Under the pieces are notes generated by a model. That model was not told where the DNA came from. It saw only the letters and a list, made by a program, of their open reading frames with translations, and searched no databases. Source: DAOTVD01 sp034437075 (GTDB taxonomy: Bacteria; Chloroflexota; Anaerolineae; Aggregatilineales; J027). From it: 64,000 nucleotides of DNA. The stretch spans positions 1 through 64,000 of the forward strand of contig DAOTVD010000427.1 in NCBI GenBank assembly GCA_034437075.1, in the 5' to 3' direction. The translations under genes and the position numbers were made by a program. Shown here in pieces: positions 45,675 to 54,807 of the stretch (its first letter is position 1; each line of letters begins with the position of its first letter).

Positions 45675-47129
45675 CTAAAATGCAAGCTGGTCAGCCGGAA
45701 TTTCTTCCATACCAGCCCAGGGCATTCGTATCTCACGTACTTGTAGCCGTTTGCCAAAGCGTGACACCAACAGCAAGACGACAATCAGCAACAGAGACAG
45801 AGACGTCATGTAAACAGCTGTGTAACCCAGTGCGATGTTATCTGTAAGATATTGTGTCACATCTCGTAACAAACCACCACCTATCACGCCAAACCCTTGC
45901 GCCAAGCCTTGTACAATGCCCCAAATACCCAAGAACAGACCGGCATGACTGATGTCAGTTAAAGACATCACGAGAATGACGCTACCTACCAAGAAAATAC
46001 CCCGCCCCAGGCTGACCAAGGCAATCCCAATACTGAAGGATTGCGCGGTTTCGATATGACTGGCCATTGAGATCATCCCAAACCCGAGAAGACCCACGAC
46101 ACAGCCAATCCCAATCAGCGAGACGGGTGAACGTTTTCGCCACAGCAAGAAACCGGCTGAACCGACACCGCCCATCATCATGACACCCCATAAAGCCGTG
46201 AGGGACATCGTCTCAGAGACACTCATGCCCAGCACTTCGCCTCCATAGGGTTCTAGCAACACGTCATGCGTCGCGAAGGCCATTGTGGCGATAAAGATCA
46301 TCACAAACAGCGCTTTGAGGACTTCTTGTTCACTCAAGCGTTGGAGTGATTCACGCAGCGATAAGCGAACGCGCACCGTTTCGACGCGCGAGATCACGCG
46401 CCCGTTGGGCATTAAGCGTTCTTGCCCCCACAGCGCGATAACCGTTAGGATGACGAAAATAACAGCGGAAAGCTGCATCACTTGAATCAGCAATTGGTGC
46501 GAGTAGTTGATGAGCGCCGCGCTAACGATCACCGCACTCACGACTGTGCCCATGATGAGCATCACCCATAAGACGGTAATAACTTTGCCGCGTTCTTCTG
46601 GCGGAGTAATGTCGCTGACAATGGCAAGATAAACCGTTTCAACGATATTGATCCCGATACCGTACGCCAGGAAAATCCCCAGGCAAATGAACAAGGCTGG
46701 CCAAAACCCAATGCTGCCATCGCCACTGAGCAAAATCAGGGCAAAGGGCGCGCAGGCCAAACCGCCAAAGGTCAACATGACACCAAAGACAAGATAGGGT
46801 GTCCGCCAATGGCCCGCTGACCGGGCTTTATCCGAGTGATAGCCGATCATGACGCGCACGGGTGAAACAAAATAATGCATCGCGATCAGTACACCCACCG
46901 CCACTGCCGGAATTTGCAAATCGGTAATAAGTACACGGTTCAGCGTGCCGGTAATCGGCGCCAGAGAAAGCCCCACACCAAATTGAATAAGCCCCAAGCG
47001 CAGAATACGTGCCCACCATTGGGCGTTGGGGTGCGCCTCGAACCATTCTGCTAATGTATCCAGCCCATTTTGCAAAGGGCGTGCGAGCAAAAGCAAGAGC
47101 GCTAACAATGGTTTCGGTATCGTGTTCAT
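45675..47129 (-). CDS. PucC-family (BCD) major facilitator protein, second copy
   Basis: 484 residues, 12 helices. Family motifs are RLGLIQFGVGLSLAPITGTL, VLIAMHYFVSPVRVMIGYHS, SAGHWRTPYLVFGV, YLAIVSDITPPEERGKVITV and ISHAGLFLGIWGIVQGLAQG. The protein is only loosely similar to the copy at 40187. In purple bacteria PucC and LhaA serve LH2 and LH1 separately; two copies may likewise serve different complexes, here possibly LH1-RC and a pigment carrier. It starts seven bases after the bchZ stop, so it belongs to the bch operon. Confidence 0.87.
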   Translation of the reverse strand: MNTIPKPLLALLLLLARPLQNGLDTLAEWFEAHPNAQWWARILRLGLIQFGVGLSLAPITGTLNRVLITDLQIPAVAVGVLIAMHYFVSPVRVMIGYHSDKARSAGHWRTPYLVFGVMLTFGGLACAPFALILLSGDGSIGFWPALFICLGIFLAYGIGINIVETVYLAIVSDITPPEERGKVITVLWVMLIMGTVVSAVIVSAALINYSHQLLIQVMQLSAVIFVILTVIALWGQERLMPNGRVISRVETVRVRLSLRESLQRLSEQEVLKALFVMIFIATMAFATHDVLLEPYGGEVLGMSVSETMSLTALWGVMMMGGVGSAGFLLWRKRSPVSLIGIGCVVGLLGFGMISMASHIETAQSFSIGIALVSLGRGIFLVGSVILVMSLTDISHAGLFLGIWGIVQGLAQGFGVIGGGLLRDVTQYLTDNIALGYTAVYMTSLSLLLIVVLLLVSRFGKRLQVREIRMPWAGMEEIPADQLAF

Positions 47130-47135
47130 CGTGTG

Positions 47136-48617
47136 TTACTCTCTTTGCGCTTCCAATATTTGAGCAGCAAATTCGGACGTCACTTCCGTGTGTCCTTGAG
47201 CGGTAGCCGCGCTTTCCACTTGCATTTGTAATTCTCGGCTAGCGGAAATCCGCGCTAAATACGGCATTTTTTCTAGGATGGCATCTAACAAGGCTTTGGC
47301 ATCTTTGTCCCAGGGGAGGTTTCCCCCGGCTTTAGGCTGCGGTGGGCCTGCGGGCGCTTTTTGGGCGGCATAGGCACTATCCAAGGGCAGGAAGTTATAC
47401 AAGGCTTCGTATAAGCGATTGACGATTTCCTGAATGATATGCACTGTTCCGCGATAGCCCATAAAGGGCGTACCCACCGAGCGGCGCACAATCGGCCCCG
47501 GAAAGGCTGCCGGGATAAAGTTTGTATGCTTCGCGCCGCCTTCGCTCAGATAGATTTTTTCATTGATTGAGCCGAAGAAAAATCCAGGCGGGCGCGTGTG
47601 TAACAAATGGCGTAGCGCCTCGGTATCCATATCATCGGGCCGGCGGGGCCGCGTTACGGCAACCGTAATCGGCATGCCGAGTTCATCGCCGAGATAGGCC
47701 TGCAAGCCTTCGACATAAGTTCGGGTCGCTACGACACCAATTGTTGTGGTGCCAAACCAATCGCCCTGCGGGCCTTTCCACAAGTCCCACACAGCTTGCA
47801 GCGTGGTCTGTTTTTCGTGTTGCATAAAAGCACGCGCTTGCTCCGATATACCGAGCCACTCGCCCAATTGATGGACAAATTCATTGGTTGCCCGAATACC
47901 TATCGGGGCATGCAGCCATTTATCACCGAGCGCAGCGGCCAGGGTATGGCCAAACTCTTGATACATGACTACATTGATTTCTGCTTTGGCAAGTTGGGCA
48001 ATATCCGCAAGTTTGGACTCCGCCGGGAAAACCATATTCACGCGCCCACCTGCGCCTTCGATCAAGCGCCGGACTTCGTGCAAATCGGATGGCGAGTTAA
48101 AGCACCCATAGGTCGGGCCGATGATATTTACCAGCCCCGGTTCAGGTTGTATATCGGCGGCGGCTTGCGCGCCATAAGTATCCCACAACCACTTGAGCAC
48201 GCGGTCACGGCCCGTCCATTCATCCTCATTCAAGGATTCACTATGAAAGAAGGTCGTACCCGGCGCCAATTGGCCTACCATATCGGATAAATCCGAGCCG
48301 ATCATTTCGCTTTCGGCAGTCGAGATGACGATTAGATACTTGCCATCAAGCAAGCCTTGATCGCGCAAATCTTCGTAGGTGCGCTGGACTGCCGGGCCGG
48401 TGCCAGTGCCGCCAACTTCGTCCTGGGTGATGACCGAAGGCGTGATGTTCTCAATATGCGGGATGGCATCTGTATAATCCGGTACCGCTGTAGCGACCAG
48501 ATTAAAACAGCCTATCGGCGCATCGCAGATGACATGCACATCGGGCATGGGGCAGATGCTCCATACCGCCGCCCAGTAGCTACTGGTTTCGGGTAAATCA
48601 CGAATCACGCGCGGCAT
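47136..48617 (-). CDS. bchZ: Chlorophyllide a reductase subunit Z
   Basis: 493 residues starting MPRVIRD at 48617, which overlaps the bchY end by 20 bases. The N-terminus has SSYWAAVWSICPMPDVHVIC, the conserved CDAPIGCFNLVATAVPDYTD and ITPSVITQDEVGGTGTGPA, typical of BchZ. Cysteines in this region bind the NB-type cluster with BchY. The C-terminal helical domain with KMPYLARISASRELQMQVE is the usual protochlorophyllide-reductase-like cap. With BchY it forms the catalytic component of the nitrogenase-like enzyme that reduces ring B, committing chlorin to bacteriochlorin. Confidence 0.95.
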   Translation of the reverse strand: MPRVIRDLPETSSYWAAVWSICPMPDVHVICDAPIGCFNLVATAVPDYTDAIPHIENITPSVITQDEVGGTGTGPAVQRTYEDLRDQGLLDGKYLIVISTAESEMIGSDLSDMVGQLAPGTTFFHSESLNEDEWTGRDRVLKWLWDTYGAQAAADIQPEPGLVNIIGPTYGCFNSPSDLHEVRRLIEGAGGRVNMVFPAESKLADIAQLAKAEINVVMYQEFGHTLAAALGDKWLHAPIGIRATNEFVHQLGEWLGISEQARAFMQHEKQTTLQAVWDLWKGPQGDWFGTTTIGVVATRTYVEGLQAYLGDELGMPITVAVTRPRRPDDMDTEALRHLLHTRPPGFFFGSINEKIYLSEGGAKHTNFIPAAFPGPIVRRSVGTPFMGYRGTVHIIQEIVNRLYEALYNFLPLDSAYAAQKAPAGPPQPKAGGNLPWDKDAKALLDAILEKMPYLARISASRELQMQVESAATAQGHTEVTSEFAAQILEAQRE

Positions 48618-49872
48618 CAGCAGGCTCCATAAAGAACTCTTGCATCCACTCATAGCGATGCGTGCGGTCGAGCGTTTGGCGGATAAAAGCTAAAGTCGCA
48701 GCCATGCCCCCGCTTAAGAAAAAGGGCCGCGAGGCAAGTTGATTGGTGAAATACATGGCCGGGATACCGCGCTTTTTAGCTTCGGCACAGAATGGCGTCG
48801 TTCCGAGTACAAGATCGGGTTTATATTCATCCAGCGCTGCGACATCATCTTCTAAAGATTTACGATAGACGATGTCGCGCGTACCACGGGCCTTTAGCCA
48901 ACTTTCATCCGGCAAAACAAGCGGGTCGGAGCCAATCGACGTTGAGACAAACGGCACCTCGGCGCCAGCTTCCACCAGCAACCGCGCATAGGCTAGTTCG
49001 CTACCTTCATAGCCCGTTACCAGAATACGCCCAGATAGCGGCTGAGCATCCACAATGGCTTGAGCTTGGGCGCGCTCGGCGTCTGCCACGGTTTCGACTT
49101 GTTCGGGATCAAGATCGAGCAGCGAACCTATCGCTTTCAACCAGGCATACGTGCCGGAAATCCCGACCGGCGCCCCACCAACCACCGACAAGCCCCATTC
49201 GCGAAAGGCGCTGACCGTCTGCTTATAGAACGGATGCAACGACGCCACCGCGCCAAAACGGGCGGCACGGCGTAAGTCTTCCAACGAGCGCCCAGGTAAG
49301 GTGATCGTGGATGTTACGCCCATTTGACGCAGCAAGCCGTCAATGGCGAGGGGGTCTGCCGGGAAGACTTCACCCAGCAAGACTAGCGATTTTTCCTCGC
49401 GCGGGCCTTCGGTATTCCCAAGGCGCCGCACCAACGCATTCAGGGCCACGTCTTTGGTTTCGGGGTGCGAATGGATCGCGTAGGCGGGCACGCGCACCAG
49501 GACAACATCTGCGCCATTTACCTGTTGGGGTAACATTTCCTCGGGCAAGCCCGCCGTTTCAGCCACACAGAGCGAAATCACGGGGATGAGTTCGCAGCCG
49601 GGTTCCTGCGCGGCAACATCAATCGCCGCGCGGGTCGCTTCCACGACCTGACCAGACATCAACTCTTCTACCCCCAGATGCGCCGCCAAAATGGACTTTC
49701 GCGCGCCGTAAAAGTGCGTCACGAATTTAAGCCCATACAGGCAGCCCGTATCGCTGGCCATCACGGGGTGCGAACCCTCGATACGGGTCAGGATGCGCAG
49801 AGCACCAAAGGCTGGGCACATCGACTGCGGGTGAAGTTGACAAACTTTCTTTTGGGGCTGCGATGTTTGCAT
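48598..49872 (-). CDS. bchY: Chlorophyllide a reductase subunit Y
   Basis: 424 residues. CQLHPQSMCPAFGALRIL and MASDTGCLYGLKFVTHFYGA are the BchY cluster-binding segments; ILVTGYEGSELAYARLLVEA and ALDEYKPDLVLGTTPFCAEA follow in the nitrogenase-like domains. With BchZ it forms the heterotetramer that receives electrons from BchX. It follows the helix-hairpin-helix gene by 21 bases and overlaps bchZ. The separation from bchX by two other genes is unusual and is treated in the findings. Confidence 0.95.
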   Translation of the reverse strand: MQTSQPQKKVCQLHPQSMCPAFGALRILTRIEGSHPVMASDTGCLYGLKFVTHFYGARKSILAAHLGVEELMSGQVVEATRAAIDVAAQEPGCELIPVISLCVAETAGLPEEMLPQQVNGADVVLVRVPAYAIHSHPETKDVALNALVRRLGNTEGPREEKSLVLLGEVFPADPLAIDGLLRQMGVTSTITLPGRSLEDLRRAARFGAVASLHPFYKQTVSAFREWGLSVVGGAPVGISGTYAWLKAIGSLLDLDPEQVETVADAERAQAQAIVDAQPLSGRILVTGYEGSELAYARLLVEAGAEVPFVSTSIGSDPLVLPDESWLKARGTRDIVYRKSLEDDVAALDEYKPDLVLGTTPFCAEAKKRGIPAMYFTNQLASRPFFLSGGMAATLAFIRQTLDRTHRYEWMQEFFMEPADAARDS

Positions 49873-49893
49873 CAGTGAGACTCTTTCTAGTGA

Positions 49894-50505
49894 TTATTCT
49901 TCGGGCTCGCGTCCGCCGACCAAACGACTTTGGTAAGCTTGCAGGCCATCGACATCACCATCTACAAGGTATTGGGCTTGTTTAGGCCAAGTCTCGGCAT
50001 CGCCGACAATCCGCACGCCGTGTTCTTCTTTCACGATGCGTTCTAGTTCGGCAGCGTCCATGCTGGCGATCTGCGCAAAGGTCGTAATCCCGCTGGCTGC
50101 GAGCGCGTCGGCGGTTTTGGGGCCGACGCCTTCAATCAAGGTCAGCTTGTCTGCTTCGGGAATACTGGCTTGTTTGGAAGACGTCTTTACCTCGGCAACG
50201 GCGCCTTTAGGTGCCGCAACTTGAGGCTTACCTGCGGTGCTGGCAACCTGCGGTGATACGACGGGAGCCGCCGAAATTTTGGGGGCCACGGTTACATCAC
50301 CATCAGTAAACAGGATTTCATCGCGGGCGGGCGTCATGGCAGCATACGGCTTACGCGGTTGCGGGCCGCCTAATGCTCGGCGCAGATACGTCCGACGCGC
50401 GTCCAGGTCGGTCATGGCGGCAAAGAGGACGAACCCCAAGACCGTCACTAAAAGCGGCGCGTAGCAAAACGCGATACCAGTTAAAGGAACACCGTCAAGA
50501 AACAT
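49894..50505 (-). CDS. Membrane protein with C-terminal helix-hairpin-helix domain
   Basis: 203 residues. One helix near residues 10-30 (GIAFCYAPLLVTVLGFVLFA), a basic segment (DARRTYLRRAL), a flexible alanine/lysine-rich linker of about 80 residues, and then a helix-hairpin-helix domain (LTLIEGVGPKTADALAASGI) extending to about residue 195. HhH modules of this type occur in NuoE- or ribosomal-L21-like fusions and in proteins of respiratory complexes, where they bind proteins rather than DNA. It is translated between the DUF169 gene and bchY (gaps of 13 and 21 bases). A role in tethering the reductase to the membrane is a reasonable guess; no function is established. Confidence 0.7.
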   Translation of the reverse strand: MFLDGVPLTGIAFCYAPLLVTVLGFVLFAAMTDLDARRTYLRRALGGPQPRKPYAAMTPARDEILFTDGDVTVAPKISAAPVVSPQVASTAGKPQVAAPKGAVAEVKTSSKQASIPEADKLTLIEGVGPKTADALAASGITTFAQIASMDAAELERIVKEEHGVRIVGDAETWPKQAQYLVDGDVDGLQAYQSRLVGGREPEE

Positions 50506-50518
50506 GGGTTTCTCCGAT

Positions 50519-51247
50519 CTATTCTAAGCTCTCACGATGGGCATACGAGGGCATAATTACCTCTCGCATTTTTTTCGGATCAATACGGAAATTCTCCACA
50601 AGTTCGACGATGTACTGAAAATGATGCTGTGGAATAGAAACGAACATCTCGCCGCCCGCCACCTTGTTAAAGGCGCGCCCGCCACCATCCCCCAAGGCAT
50701 AAACACTGTTGCCAGTGTGCCAGGGCGCGGCAAAAATGGACGAACAAGCCGAGGGGCCAAGCTCGCCATGCGGGAAGGTGCCTTCGCGAACAGATGCCGC
50801 TCCGGCAATTTGCATAGCTTGTTGGGCGTTACAAACCGCCACCACCAGATCAACCGGGACGCCTGCGGGCACTTGGTCGAGCGGTGCGGCGGCTAACGCT
50901 TGTACTGTTCCCTGGGGCAGAGAATAGCTTTGCTGCTTATTGCAGCGTGCGCCTTGCTCAGTGAAAAAACCCTGGGCCATGGTCAAGTATTCGCCCTCGG
51001 TGATAAAGTCATCTGCTTCGGGATGTAACCCCAGGTGATATTGCCCCACCAAGCAATCATGGTGTTGGGCATCGACATATACATGTCGGCCTTGCTCGGC
51101 CAAATGCACGATCATACAAGCAACCACATCGACAGGTTCATAGCCTGCGGGTGGGTCATCTTGGCAAAACGTAATAGCGACAGGTTGGCGCTTGAGGCGC
51201 ATTTTATTGACGAGAATGTCGTTGAGATACACTAAATCAAAAGTCAT
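50519..51247 (-). CDS. DUF169-family protein in the chlorophyllide reductase operon
   Basis: 242 residues from ATG 51247, behind GGAGGCGGCC. Soluble. Features seen: LKRQPVAITFCQDDPPAGYE, a CMIVHLAEQG segment, HHDCLVGQYHLGL, YSLPQGTVQALAAAPLDQV, VAVCNAQQAM, and a glycine-rich C-terminal motif with LGPSACSSIFAAPW and GGRAFNKVAGGEMFVSIP. The layout fits DUF169, found in anaerobes and methanogens next to redox enzymes, and poorly characterised. Five conserved-looking cysteines could bind a cluster or a metal. It stands between bchX and the HhH gene, spaced by about 13 bases from each, so it is made together with the reductase. Confidence 0.7.
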   Translation of the reverse strand: MTFDLVYLNDILVNKMRLKRQPVAITFCQDDPPAGYEPVDVVACMIVHLAEQGRHVYVDAQHHDCLVGQYHLGLHPEADDFITEGEYLTMAQGFFTEQGARCNKQQSYSLPQGTVQALAAAPLDQVPAGVPVDLVVAVCNAQQAMQIAGAASVREGTFPHGELGPSACSSIFAAPWHTGNSVYALGDGGGRAFNKVAGGEMFVSIPQHHFQYIVELVENFRIDPKKMREVIMPSYAHRESLE

Positions 51248-51260
51248 AATGGCCGCCTCC

Positions 51261-52442
51261 TCAGTGATAAGATGGTGCGTCGATATAACGCACATCAATT
51301 TGCGAGAAGGTCTGCCCGGTGCGCAACAACGCGGACAAAAAAGCGGCTTTTTCGTTTAAGTCATGCGGGTCACCGATCATGATTTCAGTCGCGCCAGAGG
51401 TCACCGTGATGCCCTCTTTAACATTGCGATCTAAACCCGTGACATGGATGCCGATAGCCTCCATCATTTCTTGCACTTTAAGCTGCAAGGGATCGGTCGT
51501 GTGTACCTGACGCATGGGCATCAGCGGAATTTCAAATAGGGTTTGTGCTTTTGGGCCGGATGCGTCGCTAAACAGATCGGCATCGCTGGCGGATGCTGGC
51601 ACGCCGGGCGGTTCCTGGGCATCAAACACGGCCAAAAACTCATCATAGTCCAACGGGTGAAAATCACGCGCAGGCGGGATTTCATCGCGGGCAATGCGTC
51701 CGGCCAGGTCGCCAAAGAGCCTATCGAATTCATCGACCTCAAAAGCGAGCTTACAACCATCCGCCAGTACACGCACCCGATGATTCAGTGGCACGCGCGT
51801 CAGAATGGGTAAGCCAGAAGCCGCCGCAAAGCGGTCTGCCGTATCCGTGCCATCATCGCGATTGACGATAAGCCCCAAAATTTGGGTCGTGCCACCCATC
51901 GACTGAAAATACTGCGTCGCTTTGGCGATATTGTTTGCCGCGTAGAGCGATTGGCGGTCATGCCCCACCACGATAATGACCTGTTCGGCCAGAGAACGCG
52001 CCAGAGGGGTTGCAAACCCGCCGCACACGACATCACCGAGGAAGTCCATCACGATGAAATCCAGATTCCAACGATCCAGACCCAAGCGTTCGAGCACCTT
52101 AAAACCATGTGTGATGCCCTGGCCGCCACAGCCGCGCCCCACTTCTGGGCCGCCAATTTCGCAGCCAAAGATGGGCACACCGGGCGCAAGTTCATTCCGA
52201 AAGATCACATCGCCAACCTGCATGGCGTCTTCTGTGCCAGCTTCTTTGTGCTCGCGCCAGACATCGCCCAGCGTGGGCAACGAATGGCCATCGAAAATCG
52301 TGTTGCAAGAATCATGTTTAGGGTCACAACCCAGTTGTAAAACGCGGTGACCGTCTAGCGCCAAACGCGCGGTTAAGTTGGAGGTGGTAAAGCTTTTGCC
52401 GATACCACCCTTGCCATAAATGGCGAGCATACGTGCCGTCAT
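51261..52442 (-). CDS. bchX: Chlorophyllide a reductase iron protein X
   Basis: 393 residues from ATG 52442, sharing four bases with the bchC stop (ATGA). Walker A YGKGGIGKSFTTSN near the N-terminus, then LGCDPKHDSCNTIFDG, and the two cysteines that bridge the 4Fe-4S cluster between subunits in GPEVGRGCGGQG and DFLGDVVCGGF. This is the nitrogenase-iron-protein-like ATPase that donates electrons to BchY/BchZ. The C-terminal 100 residues (after PPGVPASASD) extend past the common length of BchL/BchX cores, ending in IDVRYIDAP. This part has a phosphopeptide-like fold seen in BchX proteins. Confidence 0.95.
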   Translation of the reverse strand: MTARMLAIYGKGGIGKSFTTSNLTARLALDGHRVLQLGCDPKHDSCNTIFDGHSLPTLGDVWREHKEAGTEDAMQVGDVIFRNELAPGVPIFGCEIGGPEVGRGCGGQGITHGFKVLERLGLDRWNLDFIVMDFLGDVVCGGFATPLARSLAEQVIIVVGHDRQSLYAANNIAKATQYFQSMGGTTQILGLIVNRDDGTDTADRFAAASGLPILTRVPLNHRVRVLADGCKLAFEVDEFDRLFGDLAGRIARDEIPPARDFHPLDYDEFLAVFDAQEPPGVPASASDADLFSDASGPKAQTLFEIPLMPMRQVHTTDPLQLKVQEMMEAIGIHVTGLDRNVKEGITVTSGATEIMIGDPHDLNEKAAFLSALLRTGQTFSQIDVRYIDAPSYH

Positions 52443-53428
52443 GAGGTTGCCTCCTCGGTTGTGTGTGATGTGGCGTTCCATTCGAGGACAAGCTTCAGAC
52501 AGTCCAAATCATTCAGAGCGATGTCATAAGCCGTGGTAATGTCCGTGATCGGTAAGGTGTGGGTCAAAAGCGGCGCGCCATCCAGCGCCCCATCCGCGAG
52601 CATATCGCGGCTACGCGGCAAATCATCCGGCCCCCATTCTTTGGCCGTGAGCAAACGCGCTTCTTTCAAAAAGAGCGGCATATAAGGCATATCGAGATTT
52701 TGGTAGTAACCGAGTAGCAAAATCGTGCCGCCGTTATCGAGATGCGGCAGCGCCGCCGTGAGCGCGCTCATGGAGCCGCTCGCTTCGATAATCGATTGCA
52801 CGGGCGCATCGAGTACGTCATCAAGTGAGGTTTCATCCACGTTGATGATCTTATCTGCTACCGCACATGATAACCGGGCGGGGTTTTTATCCGTCACGGC
52901 AACCCAGGCGCCACGTTGCATGGCGATGCGTGCGGCCAACTGCCCGACTGGCCCCTGGCCGATCACAAGCACGCGCGACTCTGGGGCTGGGTCGAGGACA
53001 TCAACGCCATGCAGCGAAGTTGCGGTCAGGGCCAGCAAAACACCGTGGCGCGGGTCAAGATCGCCCAAGGGAATCAGGCGGTCAACGTCCGTGAACAAAT
53101 ATTGCGATTGGCCGCCCCAGGCGCCGTTGATGCCATCGTAGCACATCGCGCCACCGACATAGACCCAGCGTCCGAGCCATTCATCGGGGACATCATCGCC
53201 CGTTTCGATGACCTGGCCAACTGTTTCGTAGCCCGGCACGACCGGCAATTGCAACATCGGATGAGGCATCTGGCCACCAAGCAACATACGCTCGGTGCCT
53301 GCGCTAATGGATGTGTATACGGTTTGGATAAGTGCATCACGCGGCCCTAGTGGGCGCAAAGCAACCTCTTGCAAGGCAACTTCGCCCGGGCCTGTGATGA
53401 CGACAGCACGGGATTTCACAATCGGCAC
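52439..53428 (-). CDS. bchC: Bacteriochlorophyllide dehydrogenase BchC
   Basis: 329 residues. Zinc-free MDR fold: SISAGTERMLLGG, VPGYETVGQVIETG, GPVGQLAARIAMQRGAWVAV (NAD-binding), and FLKEARLLTAKEWGPDDLP. It oxidises the 3-hydroxyethyl group to the 3-acetyl group on ring A, following the hydration by BchF, whose gene lies five bases upstream. The stop overlaps the bchX start. The pair bchF-bchC-bchX in this order is also known from purple bacteria. Confidence 0.93.
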   Translation of the reverse strand: MPIVKSRAVVITGPGEVALQEVALRPLGPRDALIQTVYTSISAGTERMLLGGQMPHPMLQLPVVPGYETVGQVIETGDDVPDEWLGRWVYVGGAMCYDGINGAWGGQSQYLFTDVDRLIPLGDLDPRHGVLLALTATSLHGVDVLDPAPESRVLVIGQGPVGQLAARIAMQRGAWVAVTDKNPARLSCAVADKIINVDETSLDDVLDAPVQSIIEASGSMSALTAALPHLDNGGTILLLGYYQNLDMPYMPLFLKEARLLTAKEWGPDDLPRSRDMLADGALDGAPLLTHTLPITDITTAYDIALNDLDCLKLVLEWNATSHTTEEATS

Positions 53429-53433
53429 TTTCG

Positions 53434-53898
53434 TTAAGTCGCTGACGCTTGGAGGCGCTGCTTACGCGCGCGCAACCCACGCCAGAAGAACTGCGCAAAG
53501 TTAATCAGGTAAGTGATATAGGCCACGAGCATCAGGGTCATGATACCATCATGCGACCAACCCAGCAGCAACGCGACGAAATACAAGTTATGCATGAACA
53601 TCGCAACGGCGTTAAACGCATCTTCCCAGAAAAATTCCGGGGCCAAGAACCATTTGCCATAGACTTCTTTTTCCCAGAACATGCCTGTGATCGTGATCAG
53701 CCAGAGCATTGCAATTTTAATCAGCACGCTCAGATTAGCGATGGTGTAGCCATCTCCAGTAGTCAGATAACGCACGATCAAAATTAGGCTGACGATAAAC
53801 GTTAGGAATTGAAGCGGGGCCAGCACGGTCTGCACCAGCGTCCATTTGCTGGTTTGGCGTTTATGCATTTGTTCTTGGGTATAGGTCACTTTGGTCAT
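53434..53898 (-). CDS. bchF: 3-vinyl bacteriochlorophyllide hydratase BchF
   Basis: 154 residues, four helices. SKWTLVQTVLAPLQFLTFIV, TGMFWEKEVYGKWFLAPEFF, WEDAFNAVAMFMHNLYFVAL and YITYLINFAQFFWRGL match BchF. It hydrates the 3-vinyl group of chlorophyllide a in the membrane, the step before BchC. It belongs to the bch operon. BchV (chlorosome type) is a related family; the neighbours bchC and bchX and the lack of chlorosome genes favour BchF. Confidence 0.9.
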   Translation of the reverse strand: MTKVTYTQEQMHKRQTSKWTLVQTVLAPLQFLTFIVSLILIVRYLTTGDGYTIANLSVLIKIAMLWLITITGMFWEKEVYGKWFLAPEFFWEDAFNAVAMFMHNLYFVALLLGWSHDGIMTLMLVAYITYLINFAQFFWRGLRARKQRLQASAT

Positions 53899-53916
53899 TG
53901 TATTCAGCTTTCTAAC

Positions 53917-54807
53917 CTAAACGTTCAAAAAGTCACGTAAAATCGCGTGGAATTCGGCGGGTTTTTCTAGCATGGGCATATGCCCGCAGTCTTCGATCCA
54001 GATGACCTGGCTACCGGGGATATGCTCCACGGTGTAATCGACATTTTGCGGTGGCATCAGCCGATCTTGGCGACAAGCGACAAGCAATGTCGGCACATGC
54101 ACGCGAGCGCCCGCTGCGGGAATCGCTTTGGTGGGCGCATCGTGGGCACACGCTGCCGCTGTGGCGCCATCCAATTGCAGATAATCCAAGAAGCCGCGCC
54201 GTAACAGGTCATCATTTTTGGGAATGTGATGAAAATAGCGGCTGGCCATCATGTACGATAGTCCGGGGACATCGGCCAACCAATCGGGCCGGAACATCAT
54301 CGTCACGCGGAAGACTTTCATCACCGTGCGGTAAACTTGTTCTTCCAGATCGCGCACAAAAAAGCTCAAGGACGTGAGCAAGAGTCGCTCGACGCGGTCA
54401 GGCTGCGCGTCAGACACCAGCAACGCCATGGCGCTGCCCATCGAATGACCCACAACCTGGACCTGGTCTAGCGAAAGCGTATCTAGGAGGTATAACAAGG
54501 TGTTGACCTGATCGAACAAATTCTGGGCCGTATTAACGGGTTGCGAACGGCCCGTTCCGGGCAGGTCTGGAACAACCACCGGCACTGTACGCGACAATTG
54601 CGCGGCGGTGTCTTCCCAATAGGTTCCCGTGCCGCCCCAGCCATGGATCAATAAAATCGGCGGCGCGTCAATCGGACTATGCGGCTCCCAAACATCGACT
54701 ACTAGCGGCCCCTGAGGGGGGTGTAGTGTGATCGTATGTTTGCAAGCCTCGGGTAAATGTACGGATACAGTATCCGAAGCAGATGGCGCTGGGTGATTCA
54801 TCATCAT
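53917..54807 (-). CDS. Alpha/beta hydrolase, possibly BchO-like
   Basis: 296 residues, start ATG 54807 (three ATG codons in line; the first overlaps the puhE stop). PPILLIHGWGGTGTYWEDTA (oxyanion), VVPDLPGTGRSQPV, nucleophile elbow VVGHSMGSAMAL and the late IEDCGHMPMLEKPAEF. Length and position in a bch operon fit BchO, a protein linked to magnesium chelation in purple bacteria. The family is broad, and sequence alone does not prove this. It has no membrane anchor, unlike the hydrolase at 43812. Confidence 0.75.
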   Translation of the reverse strand: MMMNHPAPSASDTVSVHLPEACKHTITLHPPQGPLVVDVWEPHSPIDAPPILLIHGWGGTGTYWEDTAAQLSRTVPVVVPDLPGTGRSQPVNTAQNLFDQVNTLLYLLDTLSLDQVQVVGHSMGSAMALLVSDAQPDRVERLLLTSLSFFVRDLEEQVYRTVMKVFRVTMMFRPDWLADVPGLSYMMASRYFHHIPKNDDLLRRGFLDYLQLDGATAAACAHDAPTKAIPAAGARVHVPTLLVACRQDRLMPPQNVDYTVEHIPGSQVIWIEDCGHMPMLEKPAEFHAILRDFLNV

